Origin: JANWHF01 sp036276235
Lineage (GTDB): Bacteria > Planctomycetota > Phycisphaerae > Tepidisphaerales > Tepidisphaeraceae
Assembly: GCA_036276235.1 (NCBI GenBank)
Contig: DATBDZ010000096.1
Location: 1 to 38,338 of the forward strand
Length of the DNA stretch: 38,338 nucleotides
Direction of reading: 5' to 3'
Positions 16,945-24,123 of the stretch are shown in pieces. How positions within the stretch are numbered: position 1 is the stretch's first letter; the number at the start of each line of letters is the position of its first letter. Made by a program: the position numbers and the translations under genes. The notes below the pieces were generated by a model. The model ran no database searches. It was not told where the DNA came from and saw nothing but the letters and a program-made list of their open reading frames with translations.

Positions 16945-16999
16945 TGCAATCAGTTTTCAGGGGCTGTGCGCCGATCGACTAATATACTGACCTCAAAGG

Positions 17000-17031
17000 C
17001 CGTCATGCTTCGGAGTACCTCAGCATGACGG
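17000..17031. repeat. Short palindrome between glmU-like gene and prs
   Basis: Perfect 10-bp arms CCGTCATGCT and AGCATGACGG flank a 12-base loop CTCCGAAG-like region. The same words occur at 2599-2626 (GTCATGCTGAGG, TCCGAAGCAT). No T-run follows. Confidence 0.7.
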
Positions 17032-17074
17032 TTCTTGCTTTCTCTCATTCGATTCACGAATGACCGACAGCCGG

Positions 17075-18049
17075 TCAGCCTCCAAAGCTTTCAGCCGAAA
17101 CTCTTCCGCTCACATTCGTCCCTTCGGGCACAATGCTCTCGGCCGGAATGTTGGCAAACGGCCCGATCACACAATTGGGCCCGATCATCGAATCGCAGCC
17201 GATGAACGTGAACGGATGGATCATCGAGTCGGCACCGACGCTCGCGCCGGCCTGGATGTACGTGTTGGTCATGCTGACGATGCTGACACCGGCCTGCATG
17301 ATCTGCCGCTGAATGCGATCCTGCATGATCGCATCGACCTGCGCCTGCTGTTCGCGGCTGTTGACCGACAGCACATCCTCGGCGGTCACCGCCTGCACGG
17401 CGAGCACTTTCTTTCCCGCCGTGCGAAGGATCGCGTAGATGTCCGTCAGATAAAACTCACCCTTCTTGTTTTCATTCTTCAGCTTCGAGAGCGCGAAAAG
17501 CAGCTCTTCTCCCTTCACGCAGTAATAGCTGGGAAAGATCTCATGAATCTCGCGCTGCTGCGGCGTGCAATCGATCTGCTCGACGATCTCGAGGAAACGT
17601 CCTTCGCCATCGCGAACGACACGGCCATAGCCGGTCGGATCATCCAGAACCGCCGTCGCCATGCTGGCGGCGGCGCGCTCTTCGACGTGCACGTTGTGCA
17701 GCGTCTGCAAAACCTCGCCGCGAATGAGCGGCCCATCACCGGCGAGGATAAATACATCGCCGCGATGATGCTCCGCCAACCACGGCGCGCACATCTTGGC
17801 GGCATGCCCGGTGCCAAGCTGCTCGGTCTGCTCGATCCAGACGACCCGCTTGTCATCCCCAAACTCCGCGATGACTTCATCCTTGCCATGTCCGATGACA
17901 ACCAGCACCTTGTCGCAACCCGCGCCAAAGCAGGCTTGCAAGACAAAATCAAGCATCGGCTTGCCGCAGATTTCATGCAACGGCTTAGCCCGCCGGGATT
18001 TCATCCGGGTGCTCTTGCCAGCGGCGAGGATGATTGCAGTCAAAGCCAT
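17075..18049 (-). CDS. GlmU-like N-acetylglucosamine-1-phosphate uridyltransferase lacking the acetyltransferase domain
   Basis: 324 residues against about 450 for bifunctional GlmU. The uridyltransferase fold is complete: AIILAAGKSTRMKSRRAKPL, EQLGTGHAAK, LAGDGPLI, TGYGRVVRD, KGEFYLTDIYAIL and the linker SREQQAQVDAIMQDRIQRQI. It then has only three or four hexapeptide turns (YIQAGASVGADSMIHPFTFI, CDSMIGPNCVIGPFANI) and stops, so the left-handed helix that carries the acetyltransferase active site is missing. Gene order (glmU-prs-rplY-pth) supports UDP-GlcNAc synthesis. The acetylation step must come from another gene or the substrate differs. Thymidylyl- or other sugar-nucleotidyltransferase activity cannot be excluded. 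Confidence 0.85.
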   Translation of the reverse strand: MALTAIILAAGKSTRMKSRRAKPLHEICGKPMLDFVLQACFGAGCDKVLVVIGHGKDEVIAEFGDDKRVVWIEQTEQLGTGHAAKMCAPWLAEHHRGDVFILAGDGPLIRGEVLQTLHNVHVEERAAASMATAVLDDPTGYGRVVRDGEGRFLEIVEQIDCTPQQREIHEIFPSYYCVKGEELLFALSKLKNENKKGEFYLTDIYAILRTAGKKVLAVQAVTAEDVLSVNSREQQAQVDAIMQDRIQRQIMQAGVSIVSMTNTYIQAGASVGADSMIHPFTFIGCDSMIGPNCVIGPFANIPAESIVPEGTNVSGRVSAESFGG

Positions 18050-18061
18050 GATGCGAAGCAG

Positions 18062-18156
18062 CCTAATGCTGAATGCTGATTGCTGAATGCTGAATAAGAT
18101 GCAGAGCCGGGTTCATCCTTCTCCTATTCAGCATTCAGCATTCAGCACTCAGCACT
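18062..18156. repeat. Inverted pair of TGCTGAA heptamer arrays (tRNA/glmU gap)
   Basis: TGCTGAATGCTGATTGCTGA... (18068-18096) opposes TTCAGCATTCAGCATTCAGC... (18127-18153). The right array ends eight bases from the tRNA 3' end. Confidence 0.85.
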
Positions 18157-18163
18157 TCCAACA

Positions 18164-18234
18164 CTGGCCCGCATGGATTCGAACCATGACAAGCAGAACC
18201 AAAATCTGCTGTGCTACCGTTACACCACGGGCCA
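18164..18234 (-). tRNA. tRNA-Gln (anticodon TTG)
   Basis: The minus strand folds as a cloverleaf. Acceptor arms are TGGCCCG and CGGGCCA. The anticodon stem-loop is GCAGA-TTTTGGT-TCTGC with anticodon TTG reading CAA/CAG. The T arm is CATGG-TTCGAAT-CCATG. A U1-A72 pair and G73 discriminator are typical of glutamine tRNAs. No CCA is encoded. It lies upstream of the glmU-like gene on the same strand and is flanked on both sides by inverted heptamer pairs. Confidence 0.95.
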
Positions 18235-18268
18235 ATCGGCCGCCGAGGGTAGATCGGCGGCAGTAAGA

Positions 18269-18350
18269 AGCAGTTGTCAGTTGCCAGTTATCAGTTGCCA
18301 GTAAACACGCGATGCATTTGCTGACAACTGGCAACTAGCAACTGACAACT
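18269..18350. repeat. Inverted pair of CAGTTGC/CAGTTAT heptamer arrays
   Basis: AGTTGTCAGTTGCCAGTTAT... faces CTGACAACTGGCAACTAGCA..., with AACACGCGATGCATT between. Confidence 0.8.
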
Positions 18351-18597
18351 TATTTATGTTAACGATCAGAAGGCGAAAGGCGACACCAAGCAGGGCGGCG
18401 GATGCCGCGGCGTCTGTGTGGGGTGTTGACCAATCGCGGAACCATTTCCCGCAGGCCCGTGCCGATTGAAACCGCGAATCGGCCCGTTCCGTCTACCCGT
18501 CCGGCAACGCGCCGAACCTCTCAACGAGCGCCCGTGTGCGGGAACGCGCGGCGTATCCTACGGGGGAATGGGGGGATGTCAAGCGACACCACAAAAC

Positions 18598-18648
18598 GCG
18601 GCGGGCAGTGCTCACCCTACGATATTCGCAGGATGGACACTGCCCGCC
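18598..18648. repeat. Degenerate GTAGGG-family palindrome, copy 4
   Basis: The left side GGCGGGCAGTGCTCACCCTA and right side GGACACTGCCCGCC still pair at the GGCGGGCAGTG end, but the inner half has mutated. It is close to the copy at 2679-2735. Confidence 0.6.
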
Positions 18649-18686
18649 AAATACTCATTTGTGCGGTGGGCTTACGGCACCGGAAA

Positions 18687-20612
18687 CTACTTAATCGTCA
18701 CCGTATACGGCGACACCAAAACCACCGGGCGCTTCTGTAGAAGCTGGAGCATTCGGAACTCGCGGCTGAAGAGCTTGGCCGCTTCGGGCGATACTCCGCC
18801 TAGCAGTTGATCTGCCTTGATCTGAATATGCGGCTGGAACGGCATCGCGGCGTCTGGGCCGCCGCCGGTGAGGATGTCGATCAGGGTTTTGGGGGCGGGG
18901 AGGACGCGGATGTCGTAGCCGTTGGCGTTTAGGCCGCCTTTCTTTGCGGCGTAGACGATCGTGTCATCGAGGCTGCCCAGTTCATCGACCATGCCCAATT
19001 CCTTGGCCTGCTTGGCCAGGAAGATGCGGCCGCGGGCGACTTTGTCGATGTCTTTGATCTTCCCGGCGCGGGTGGTCATCACGCGCTCGGTGAATTGGTC
19101 GTACGTCTGCTTCATCCAGGCGGTCACCATCTGCCGCTGGCGATCAGACCAGGGTTCGTCGGAGCTAAAGAGGCCGGCGTTGGCGCCTTTGGAGAACTGC
19201 TGCGTGCCGATGCCGAGTTTGCCGTACAGATCCTTGAAGACAAACTTTCCGCCGACGACTCCGATGGAGCCGACGATCGCGGAGGGGTCGGCGAAGATGC
19301 GATCGCCCGCCGACGCCAGGTAATACCCGCCGCTGGCGGCCATGCTGCCGACGCTGATGATGACAGGCTTCTTGTCCGCGGCATGGCGGACCGCCTGCCA
19401 CATCACTTCGCTGGCCAGGGCGCTGCCGCCGGGCGAATCGATGCGGATGACGATCGCCTTGATGTCATCATCGCGCGTCGCGATGCGGAGCGCCTTGCGG
19501 ATGCTTTCGGAGGCGACGCCGGCTTCGCTGAAGAGGTTGGAGTCTTCGCCGTCGCCGTCCACAATGACGCCGTCGGCGTAAATCAGCGCAATCTGCGGCT
19601 TATCGCTGGTCGGCTGCGGCTTCTTCAATAGCACCGCCAGCAGCCCCATCGGATTGCTGAAATCCACCGCCTCCCGTGCCGAGCGACCGTAATCGGGCAG
19701 CAGACTAATTTCGTTGCCGAGCTTCTTGGTCATCAGCTTGCGTAGGCCGTCTTCATCCAGCAGTTCATCAACCAGCCCCGCTTCCTTGGCGGCTTTGCCG
19801 GTGAGAATGGTCTGATCGATGAGTTCCTGAACCTTGAACTTGGAAAGGTTGCGATTGGCCGCAATGCCATCGACGATCTGCTCATACAGGCCATCGGTGA
19901 GCTTGGCCAGTTCGCCTTTGAGCTCGGGGCTTGGCTCGGTGCGGGTGTATTCTTCTTCAGCGCCTTTGTATTCGCCGATCTGCACGTAGTCGGCTTTGAC
20001 GCCGAGCTTGTCGAAGAGGCCCTTGTAGAACATCGTCTGCAAGCCGACGCCGGGGATCATCAGCTCGCCGCCTTCGAGCATGCAGATGTGCGAGGCGCCG
20101 GTCGCCATCGTGTAGCTGGGCGTATCAAAGCTGTCGGCGTAGACGAAAGTCTCCTTGCCGGCTTTCTTGAGTTCCGCGAGCGTGTCGCGAAGTTCCTGAG
20201 CTTGCGAATAGTTGACGCCCGATCCAGCGCCGAGCGTGATGAGAACGCCTTTCACATCCTTGTCATCGCGCGCCTTGTGCATGCGCTCAACGATCGAGCG
20301 GAGCGTCATGTTTTCGTCGCTGCCAAAGAGTGAAAAGTCAGCAGGGCGATCTTCAACAGGGCGGGTGAAATCAAAGTAAGCGACCTTTGATTTCTTGTCG
20401 TCCTTTTCCTGGGCGGCTTTGAGCTTCTTGATCAGGTCGCCGGGGGAAGGAAGCTTGTCATCGGCGGCGTCTTTTTTCGCGTCGGCCTTGGATGAATCTT
20501 TCGCATCCTTGGCGAGCGGCGTATCTCCGCCGGCCGATTGGCTGGGGACCGGGTCCTCGGCATAAACGAGGCCCGCCAACGCAAGAAATGCCACGGCTAT
20601 CAAGGTCTTCAT
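18687..20612 (-). CDS. sppA: Signal peptide peptidase SppA, 67-kDa double-domain type
   Basis: 641 residues, the length of the E. coli-type long form with tandem ClpP/crotonase-like domains. It degrades cleaved signal peptides at the membrane. The start at MKTLIAVAFLALAGLVYAED has GGAG five bases upstream and encodes an export signal. A Lys/Asp/Ala-rich linker (about 35-75) follows. The first domain supplies the general base Lys216 in GEYKGAEEEY. The second domain supplies the nucleophile Ser427 in SMAASGGYYLAS, with VIRIDSPGGSALASE ahead and IVGSIGVVGGKF behind. Both catalytic residues are present, so it should be active. Monocistronic-looking; upstream spacer 256 bp. Confidence 0.95.
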   Translation of the reverse strand: MKTLIAVAFLALAGLVYAEDPVPSQSAGGDTPLAKDAKDSSKADAKKDAADDKLPSPGDLIKKLKAAQEKDDKKSKVAYFDFTRPVEDRPADFSLFGSDENMTLRSIVERMHKARDDKDVKGVLITLGAGSGVNYSQAQELRDTLAELKKAGKETFVYADSFDTPSYTMATGASHICMLEGGELMIPGVGLQTMFYKGLFDKLGVKADYVQIGEYKGAEEEYTRTEPSPELKGELAKLTDGLYEQIVDGIAANRNLSKFKVQELIDQTILTGKAAKEAGLVDELLDEDGLRKLMTKKLGNEISLLPDYGRSAREAVDFSNPMGLLAVLLKKPQPTSDKPQIALIYADGVIVDGDGEDSNLFSEAGVASESIRKALRIATRDDDIKAIVIRIDSPGGSALASEVMWQAVRHAADKKPVIISVGSMAASGGYYLASAGDRIFADPSAIVGSIGVVGGKFVFKDLYGKLGIGTQQFSKGANAGLFSSDEPWSDRQRQMVTAWMKQTYDQFTERVMTTRAGKIKDIDKVARGRIFLAKQAKELGMVDELGSLDDTIVYAAKKGGLNANGYDIRVLPAPKTLIDILTGGGPDAAMPFQPHIQIKADQLLGGVSPEAAKLFSREFRMLQLLQKRPVVLVSPYTVTIK

Positions 20613-20868
20613 GCAATCTCCAGTTCTCAAAGCGGGAGCCCCGGTGAATCAACGGTTTAATATAGACCCGAACATCAGCCCATTCAATCAAAAGGATTCG
20701 CCGCCGTGCGGCCAAATTCCCGACAATGCCACGCGCCCGCCTACCAAACGTATACGCTTATGCAGGCGAACATGATCGGTCGCGGGCCGATCAAAAGCAC
20801 ACAGCTTCAGCGGCGGATAGATCAGCCCGGCATCAGGCGATTTTCCCGGACTCACCCAGCAGGTTCCC

Positions 20869-21360
20869 ATGAATAGAAATGCCTTGGCGGCGGTTTTGTT
20901 GCATCTGGCGGCGATTGGCGCGGTTAGCCAGACAGCACGGGCCGGGGACTACAAACTGGACCTGGCGGTATCAGACGGGACGCATAAGCAGGCCGTCGCT
21001 GGTCCGACGACAATGCCCGCCACGCAGCCCATTCTTCCGCAGCGCCCGTCGCTCACCGTCTCGCTGGATTCCAAACTGACCGCAAAATGGAAGGTGATCT
21101 ACACCGCCAAGCCGGCAACGAAGGATGCACTCGTTCATTTCTTTGTGGTGCGGACAGAACGAACGAATCAGGCTCCTCCTGCCCTTGCGCCGGCGGCCGT
21201 CTTGCTCGAAAGCGCGCAGACGCTCGATTTCGAATCCAACGGCACAACCAGCGCGGAAATGGGATTCAGCCCGCTGGGGCCGGGCGTCTATCTTGTGCGA
21301 TTGGAAGCGCATGGTGAGTCGGATGAGAGTTTTGTGGAGATTGATTTGATCGTGAAATGA
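20869..21360 (+). CDS. Small secreted protein of unknown function (paralogue A)
   Basis: 163 residues with a signal peptide (LAAVLLHLAAIGAVSQTARA, cleavage near 25). The mature part starts GDYKLDLAVSDG, has a Pro/Thr-rich linker, and ends LGPGVYLVRLEAHGESDESF. Its ends match those of the next gene (HFEYELTVDNG; KPGIYLVRAESEHSASDHEH), which indicates a related beta-sandwich-like fold from duplication. I do not recognise a named family. The next gene follows on the same strand 81 bp downstream. Confidence 0.7.
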   Translation: MNRNALAAVLLHLAAIGAVSQTARAGDYKLDLAVSDGTHKQAVAGPTTMPATQPILPQRPSLTVSLDSKLTAKWKVIYTAKPATKDALVHFFVVRTERTNQAPPALAPAAVLLESAQTLDFESNGTTSAEMGFSPLGPGVYLVRLEAHGESDESFVEIDLIVK

Positions 21361-21441
21361 ATGGAGCGCGCGGGAGTGGTGGATTTCGGTCCGACCGCTA
21401 CGCGGGGTTTGCGTGGGGTGTCCATAATTCGGCAAGGGATC

Positions 21442-21930
21442 ATGAAACGTTTCGCAAAATATATCGGGTTTCTTTTGGTGCTGGTCGTTTGCGTTCCCGC
21501 GCGCGCGGAGCACTTTGAATATGAGTTGACCGTCGATAACGGACATGAGAAGGCGCGCGGGTCATCGGATGATGATCCGCCGGCGATGGGCCTTAAGCCG
21601 CGCGAAGTGGTTCATGTCAAACGGGGACAGCCGATCGTTTTCCAATTTTTCATGACCAGTAATTTCCCACACGATCCGCTCAAAAACGTCGGCGTGCTGT
21701 ACTACATCGTCCCCGAGGAAAAGGCGGGCCAAACCACCAAGCCGCCGATCGGCGATGACGCCGTCCTGCGCGGCCGCTTCGTGATGGACTTCAAGCCCAA
21801 CACCGGCAAGGTCGGCGTCCGCCAGCAACTCCGCATCGACAAACCCGGCATCTATCTGGTCCGCGCTGAATCAGAGCACAGCGCCAGCGACCACGAACAT
21901 TTCGCCGCGGTGGATGTGGTGGTGGAATAG
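21442..21930 (+). CDS. Small secreted protein of unknown function (paralogue B)
   Basis: 162 residues. The start at MKRFAKYIGFLLVLVVCVPA was chosen because AAGGGAT lies just upstream and a signal peptide follows; a longer frame from 21361 adds a non-signal leader. The mature protein contains REVVHVKRGQPIVFQFFMTS and GVLYYIVPEEKAGQ, and ends KPGIYLVRAESEHSASDHEH. It resembles the preceding gene at both ends. The alternation of short strands and the VYLVR/IYLVR motif suggest an Ig-like sandwich, but no function is assigned. Confidence 0.75.
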   Translation: MKRFAKYIGFLLVLVVCVPARAEHFEYELTVDNGHEKARGSSDDDPPAMGLKPREVVHVKRGQPIVFQFFMTSNFPHDPLKNVGVLYYIVPEEKAGQTTKPPIGDDAVLRGRFVMDFKPNTGKVGVRQQLRIDKPGIYLVRAESEHSASDHEHFAAVDVVVE

Positions 21931-21951
21931 AACATCGGATTGAGCGGCCAC

Positions 21952-23169
21952 TCAACTCGCGCCAAGAATGGGGCTTAGTTGTTGCCGCATCTTTAGCGTA
22001 CTTTCATGTTCCCCGCCAAGGGCCTTCGCCATTATTGCAAGTGCATGATTGGCTGCTTCTTCCGCTTCCCTTGAGCTTCCCTGCCGATGGCGCAATAGCG
22101 CGAGGTTTTTCAGGGCGTTCGCATACAACGGATGCTCGACGCCCACTGTCTTCTCGTACATCTTCAACGCCGCATCCTGATGGGTTTCAGACTCGACGAG
22201 TTTTCCCTGCTCACGGCATGCAAATGCGATGTTGTTCAGTGCTGTTGCGATAGTCGGGTGATGTGGCGGCAGCCGCAGCCTTTCACATGCCAAACAGCGC
22301 TCAAAGAGGTTTTGAGCCTCTGCGAATTCGCTGCGGCGAAGCCGAATCAAACCGAGGTAATTAGTGGCATCTGCGATGATAGCGGCGTACCGAGGGTCGG
22401 ATGGTATCGGCCTGTCGACCACGATGCATACATGGCGCTCAGCCTCGGCTGGATCTGGACCCATTAGCACCCTCGACATGCAAAGATGCGCCTCCAGGGC
22501 ATAAAAGCTATCCTTCCCAAAGGCTCCCTCAGCGGTCCGGATTGCTCGATCCGCGCACGCCCGAGCTTGAACGTGGTCTTTCAATTCCAAATGAGCCTTT
22601 GCCAGGATCATTTGCTGCAAATGTTCGAGCGAATGTCCGTGGGGCGAAGACTGGAGCGCCACGGCTGATTGCCGGAATGCACCATATGCTTCGGCAATCA
22701 AATCAATCACTTCGCGATGTTTGCGCTCGCCCTCGCGGAACGACGCCAACTGAGTGGTGAGCTCCGCTAGTAGGAATGCTTGTTTTGGATCGGCAGCACG
22801 AAGCAGAATGTTTCGGGCTTCTTCAAGCAGTGATCCACGGCCGGGCATATCTCCGAAATACAACTTCGCTTCTGCCAGTCCCGCCAGAAACAAGGCATGC
22901 GTCGTCGTGTTAAAAAGCTTGAAGCGTTGAATGACGGCTGACGCGGCGTCAAATGCCTGCTTCGTCGAATCGCTGTTGTTATTGCATGCGTGCGCTCGCC
23001 CGCAACGTACCAACGCACTGCAGGCTGTCTCGGGACGGCACGGTGACGCCGCCAGGGCTCCGTCAGCTGCCTGGCGCCAGAGGCGGATTGCCTCCGGCAG
23101 ATTGCCCCCGTCTGACGCAGCCTGCCCGTCGGTCATCAGCCGGTTTAGCTTGTCTTCGATCGCGCCCAT
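21952..23169 (-). CDS. Tetratricopeptide repeat protein, kinesin-light-chain-like repeats
   Basis: 405 residues with no signal peptide, so probably cytoplasmic. The N-terminal half has irregular helical repeats. The C-terminal part (about 265-395) has 42-residue TPRs of the kinesin-light-chain type: ATNYLGLIRLRRSEFAEAQN, ALNNIAFACREQGKLVESET, ALKNLALLRHRQGSSREAEE, separated by HHP and EHP turns. Proteins of this type are scaffolds and appear in some bacterial signalling or defence loci; no effector domain is fused here. It ends 21 bp from the convergent secreted-protein gene and diverges from the Uma2 gene 96 bp away. Confidence 0.85.
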   Translation of the reverse strand: MGAIEDKLNRLMTDGQAASDGGNLPEAIRLWRQAADGALAASPCRPETACSALVRCGRAHACNNNSDSTKQAFDAASAVIQRFKLFNTTTHALFLAGLAEAKLYFGDMPGRGSLLEEARNILLRAADPKQAFLLAELTTQLASFREGERKHREVIDLIAEAYGAFRQSAVALQSSPHGHSLEHLQQMILAKAHLELKDHVQARACADRAIRTAEGAFGKDSFYALEAHLCMSRVLMGPDPAEAERHVCIVVDRPIPSDPRYAAIIADATNYLGLIRLRRSEFAEAQNLFERCLACERLRLPPHHPTIATALNNIAFACREQGKLVESETHQDAALKMYEKTVGVEHPLYANALKNLALLRHRQGSSREAEEAANHALAIMAKALGGEHESTLKMRQQLSPILGAS

Positions 23170-23265
23170 TAATCGTCACCGTCTATATGAGTTCATGTCT
23201 GCGCCCGATTATTCGAGGATAAGCTGTCAGATACAATATGGTAGGCTTAAACATCAAAGTCTGTC

Positions 23266-23937
23266 ATGACTCGAACGCTGTCGCATGCCACCACCTCGGT
23301 TCCCGAATCGCTCGACGATATTCAGCATTTTGTGCTGGAAGACGCGAGTTGGGAGTTCTACGTTCAGCTACTGCGCGAGGTCGGCAACCGTCAGATCAGG
23401 GTGACTTATGACAAGGGCCGGCTTGAAATCATGTCGCCGGTTGCAGAGCAGGAACGGCCCAAAAAGCTGGTCGGGCGACTGGTCGACATGCTGACCTTCG
23501 AACTGAATTGCCCGATCGAATCATTAGGCTCGACAACCCTTCGGCGCGCCGATTTGTCTGTCGGCGTCGATCCGGACGAGTGCTACTACTTCGAGCACGA
23601 AGCAAAAATGCGTGGCCGCAAGCGGCTGGATTTGCGCAAGGATCCGCCGCCGGAGTTGGTCGTCGAGATTGATATCACCAGCCGTTCGGTTCCGCGCGAG
23701 CCGATTTACGCGGCGTTGGGGGTGCCGGAAGTCTGGCGATATGATGGACTGAAGCTTCAATGCCTGCATCTGGTTGGCCGTGAATATCGCGTGCGCAAGC
23801 ACAGCAAGGTCTTTGCGTTTCTCGAACCGGCGAAGCTCGGACAATTCATCGAGCAGTTGAGCCAGAGGGATGAAAATTCCATTCTTCGCTCATTTGTCAA
23901 ATGGATTCGCGATAATGGGTGGGTTGCCTCAGAATGA
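23266..23937 (+). CDS. Uma2 family (DUF820) PD-(D/E)XK nuclease-like protein
   Basis: 223 residues. The Uma2 fold is recognisable from FVLEDASWEFYVQLLREVGN, VTYDKGRLEIMSPVAEQE, and the nuclease-like core RADLSVGVDPDECYYFEH followed by DPPPELVVEIDITSRSVPRE and YAALGVPEVWRYDG. The Asp in VGVDPD and the E-x-D of VVEID fit the family's metal site. The family is highly expanded in cyanobacteria and planctomycetes. Physiological substrates are not established. No SD is evident. Confidence 0.88.
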   Translation: MTRTLSHATTSVPESLDDIQHFVLEDASWEFYVQLLREVGNRQIRVTYDKGRLEIMSPVAEQERPKKLVGRLVDMLTFELNCPIESLGSTTLRRADLSVGVDPDECYYFEHEAKMRGRKRLDLRKDPPPELVVEIDITSRSVPREPIYAALGVPEVWRYDGLKLQCLHLVGREYRVRKHSKVFAFLEPAKLGQFIEQLSQRDENSILRSFVKWIRDNGWVASE

Positions 23938-23973
23938 AGTCGCGCGGATACGCAGACTTCGTTAACGGTTTGG

Positions 23974-24019
23974 GCGGCCGCATTTTCTCCCTCCCCCGGA
24001 GTACCGGAGGAGGGGACAA
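23974..24019. repeat. Single arm of the CCTCCCCCGGAGTACCGG repeat
   Basis: Matches the inverted-repeat element at 6225-6341, including the flanking GGCGGC..CATTTTCTCCCTCC. It lies in the 186-bp gap ahead of the split-ATPase operon and is itself roughly palindromic (CCCTCC/GGAGGG). Confidence 0.7.
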
Positions 24020-24123
24020 AGCACATTGGCGCGTCTTCCACGCATCTCGTCACCTCTCACTTCCTGCCGCTCGCTTGCATCGCAATCGTTGCGCGAAGAT
24101 CATCGGTTGATGATGGAGCGCCG

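Larger units (their letters stand above)
18235..18686. other. Intergenic spacer between tRNA-Gln and sppA
   Basis: Contains one heptamer pair (18269-18350) and a decayed GTAGGG-family palindrome (18598-18648). The open frames crossing it on the plus strand have no protein-like features. No gene seen. Confidence 0.6.

Noticed and set aside
17060..18079. Long plus-strand frame opposite the glmU-like gene
   Set aside because: His/Arg/Asp-rich antisense shadow of a recognised enzyme with no start signals.
18164..18234. tRNA-Gln as an integration site
   Set aside because: No integrase gene and no repeated tRNA 3' end were seen nearby; the flanking repeats are the same heptamer type found at other gaps.
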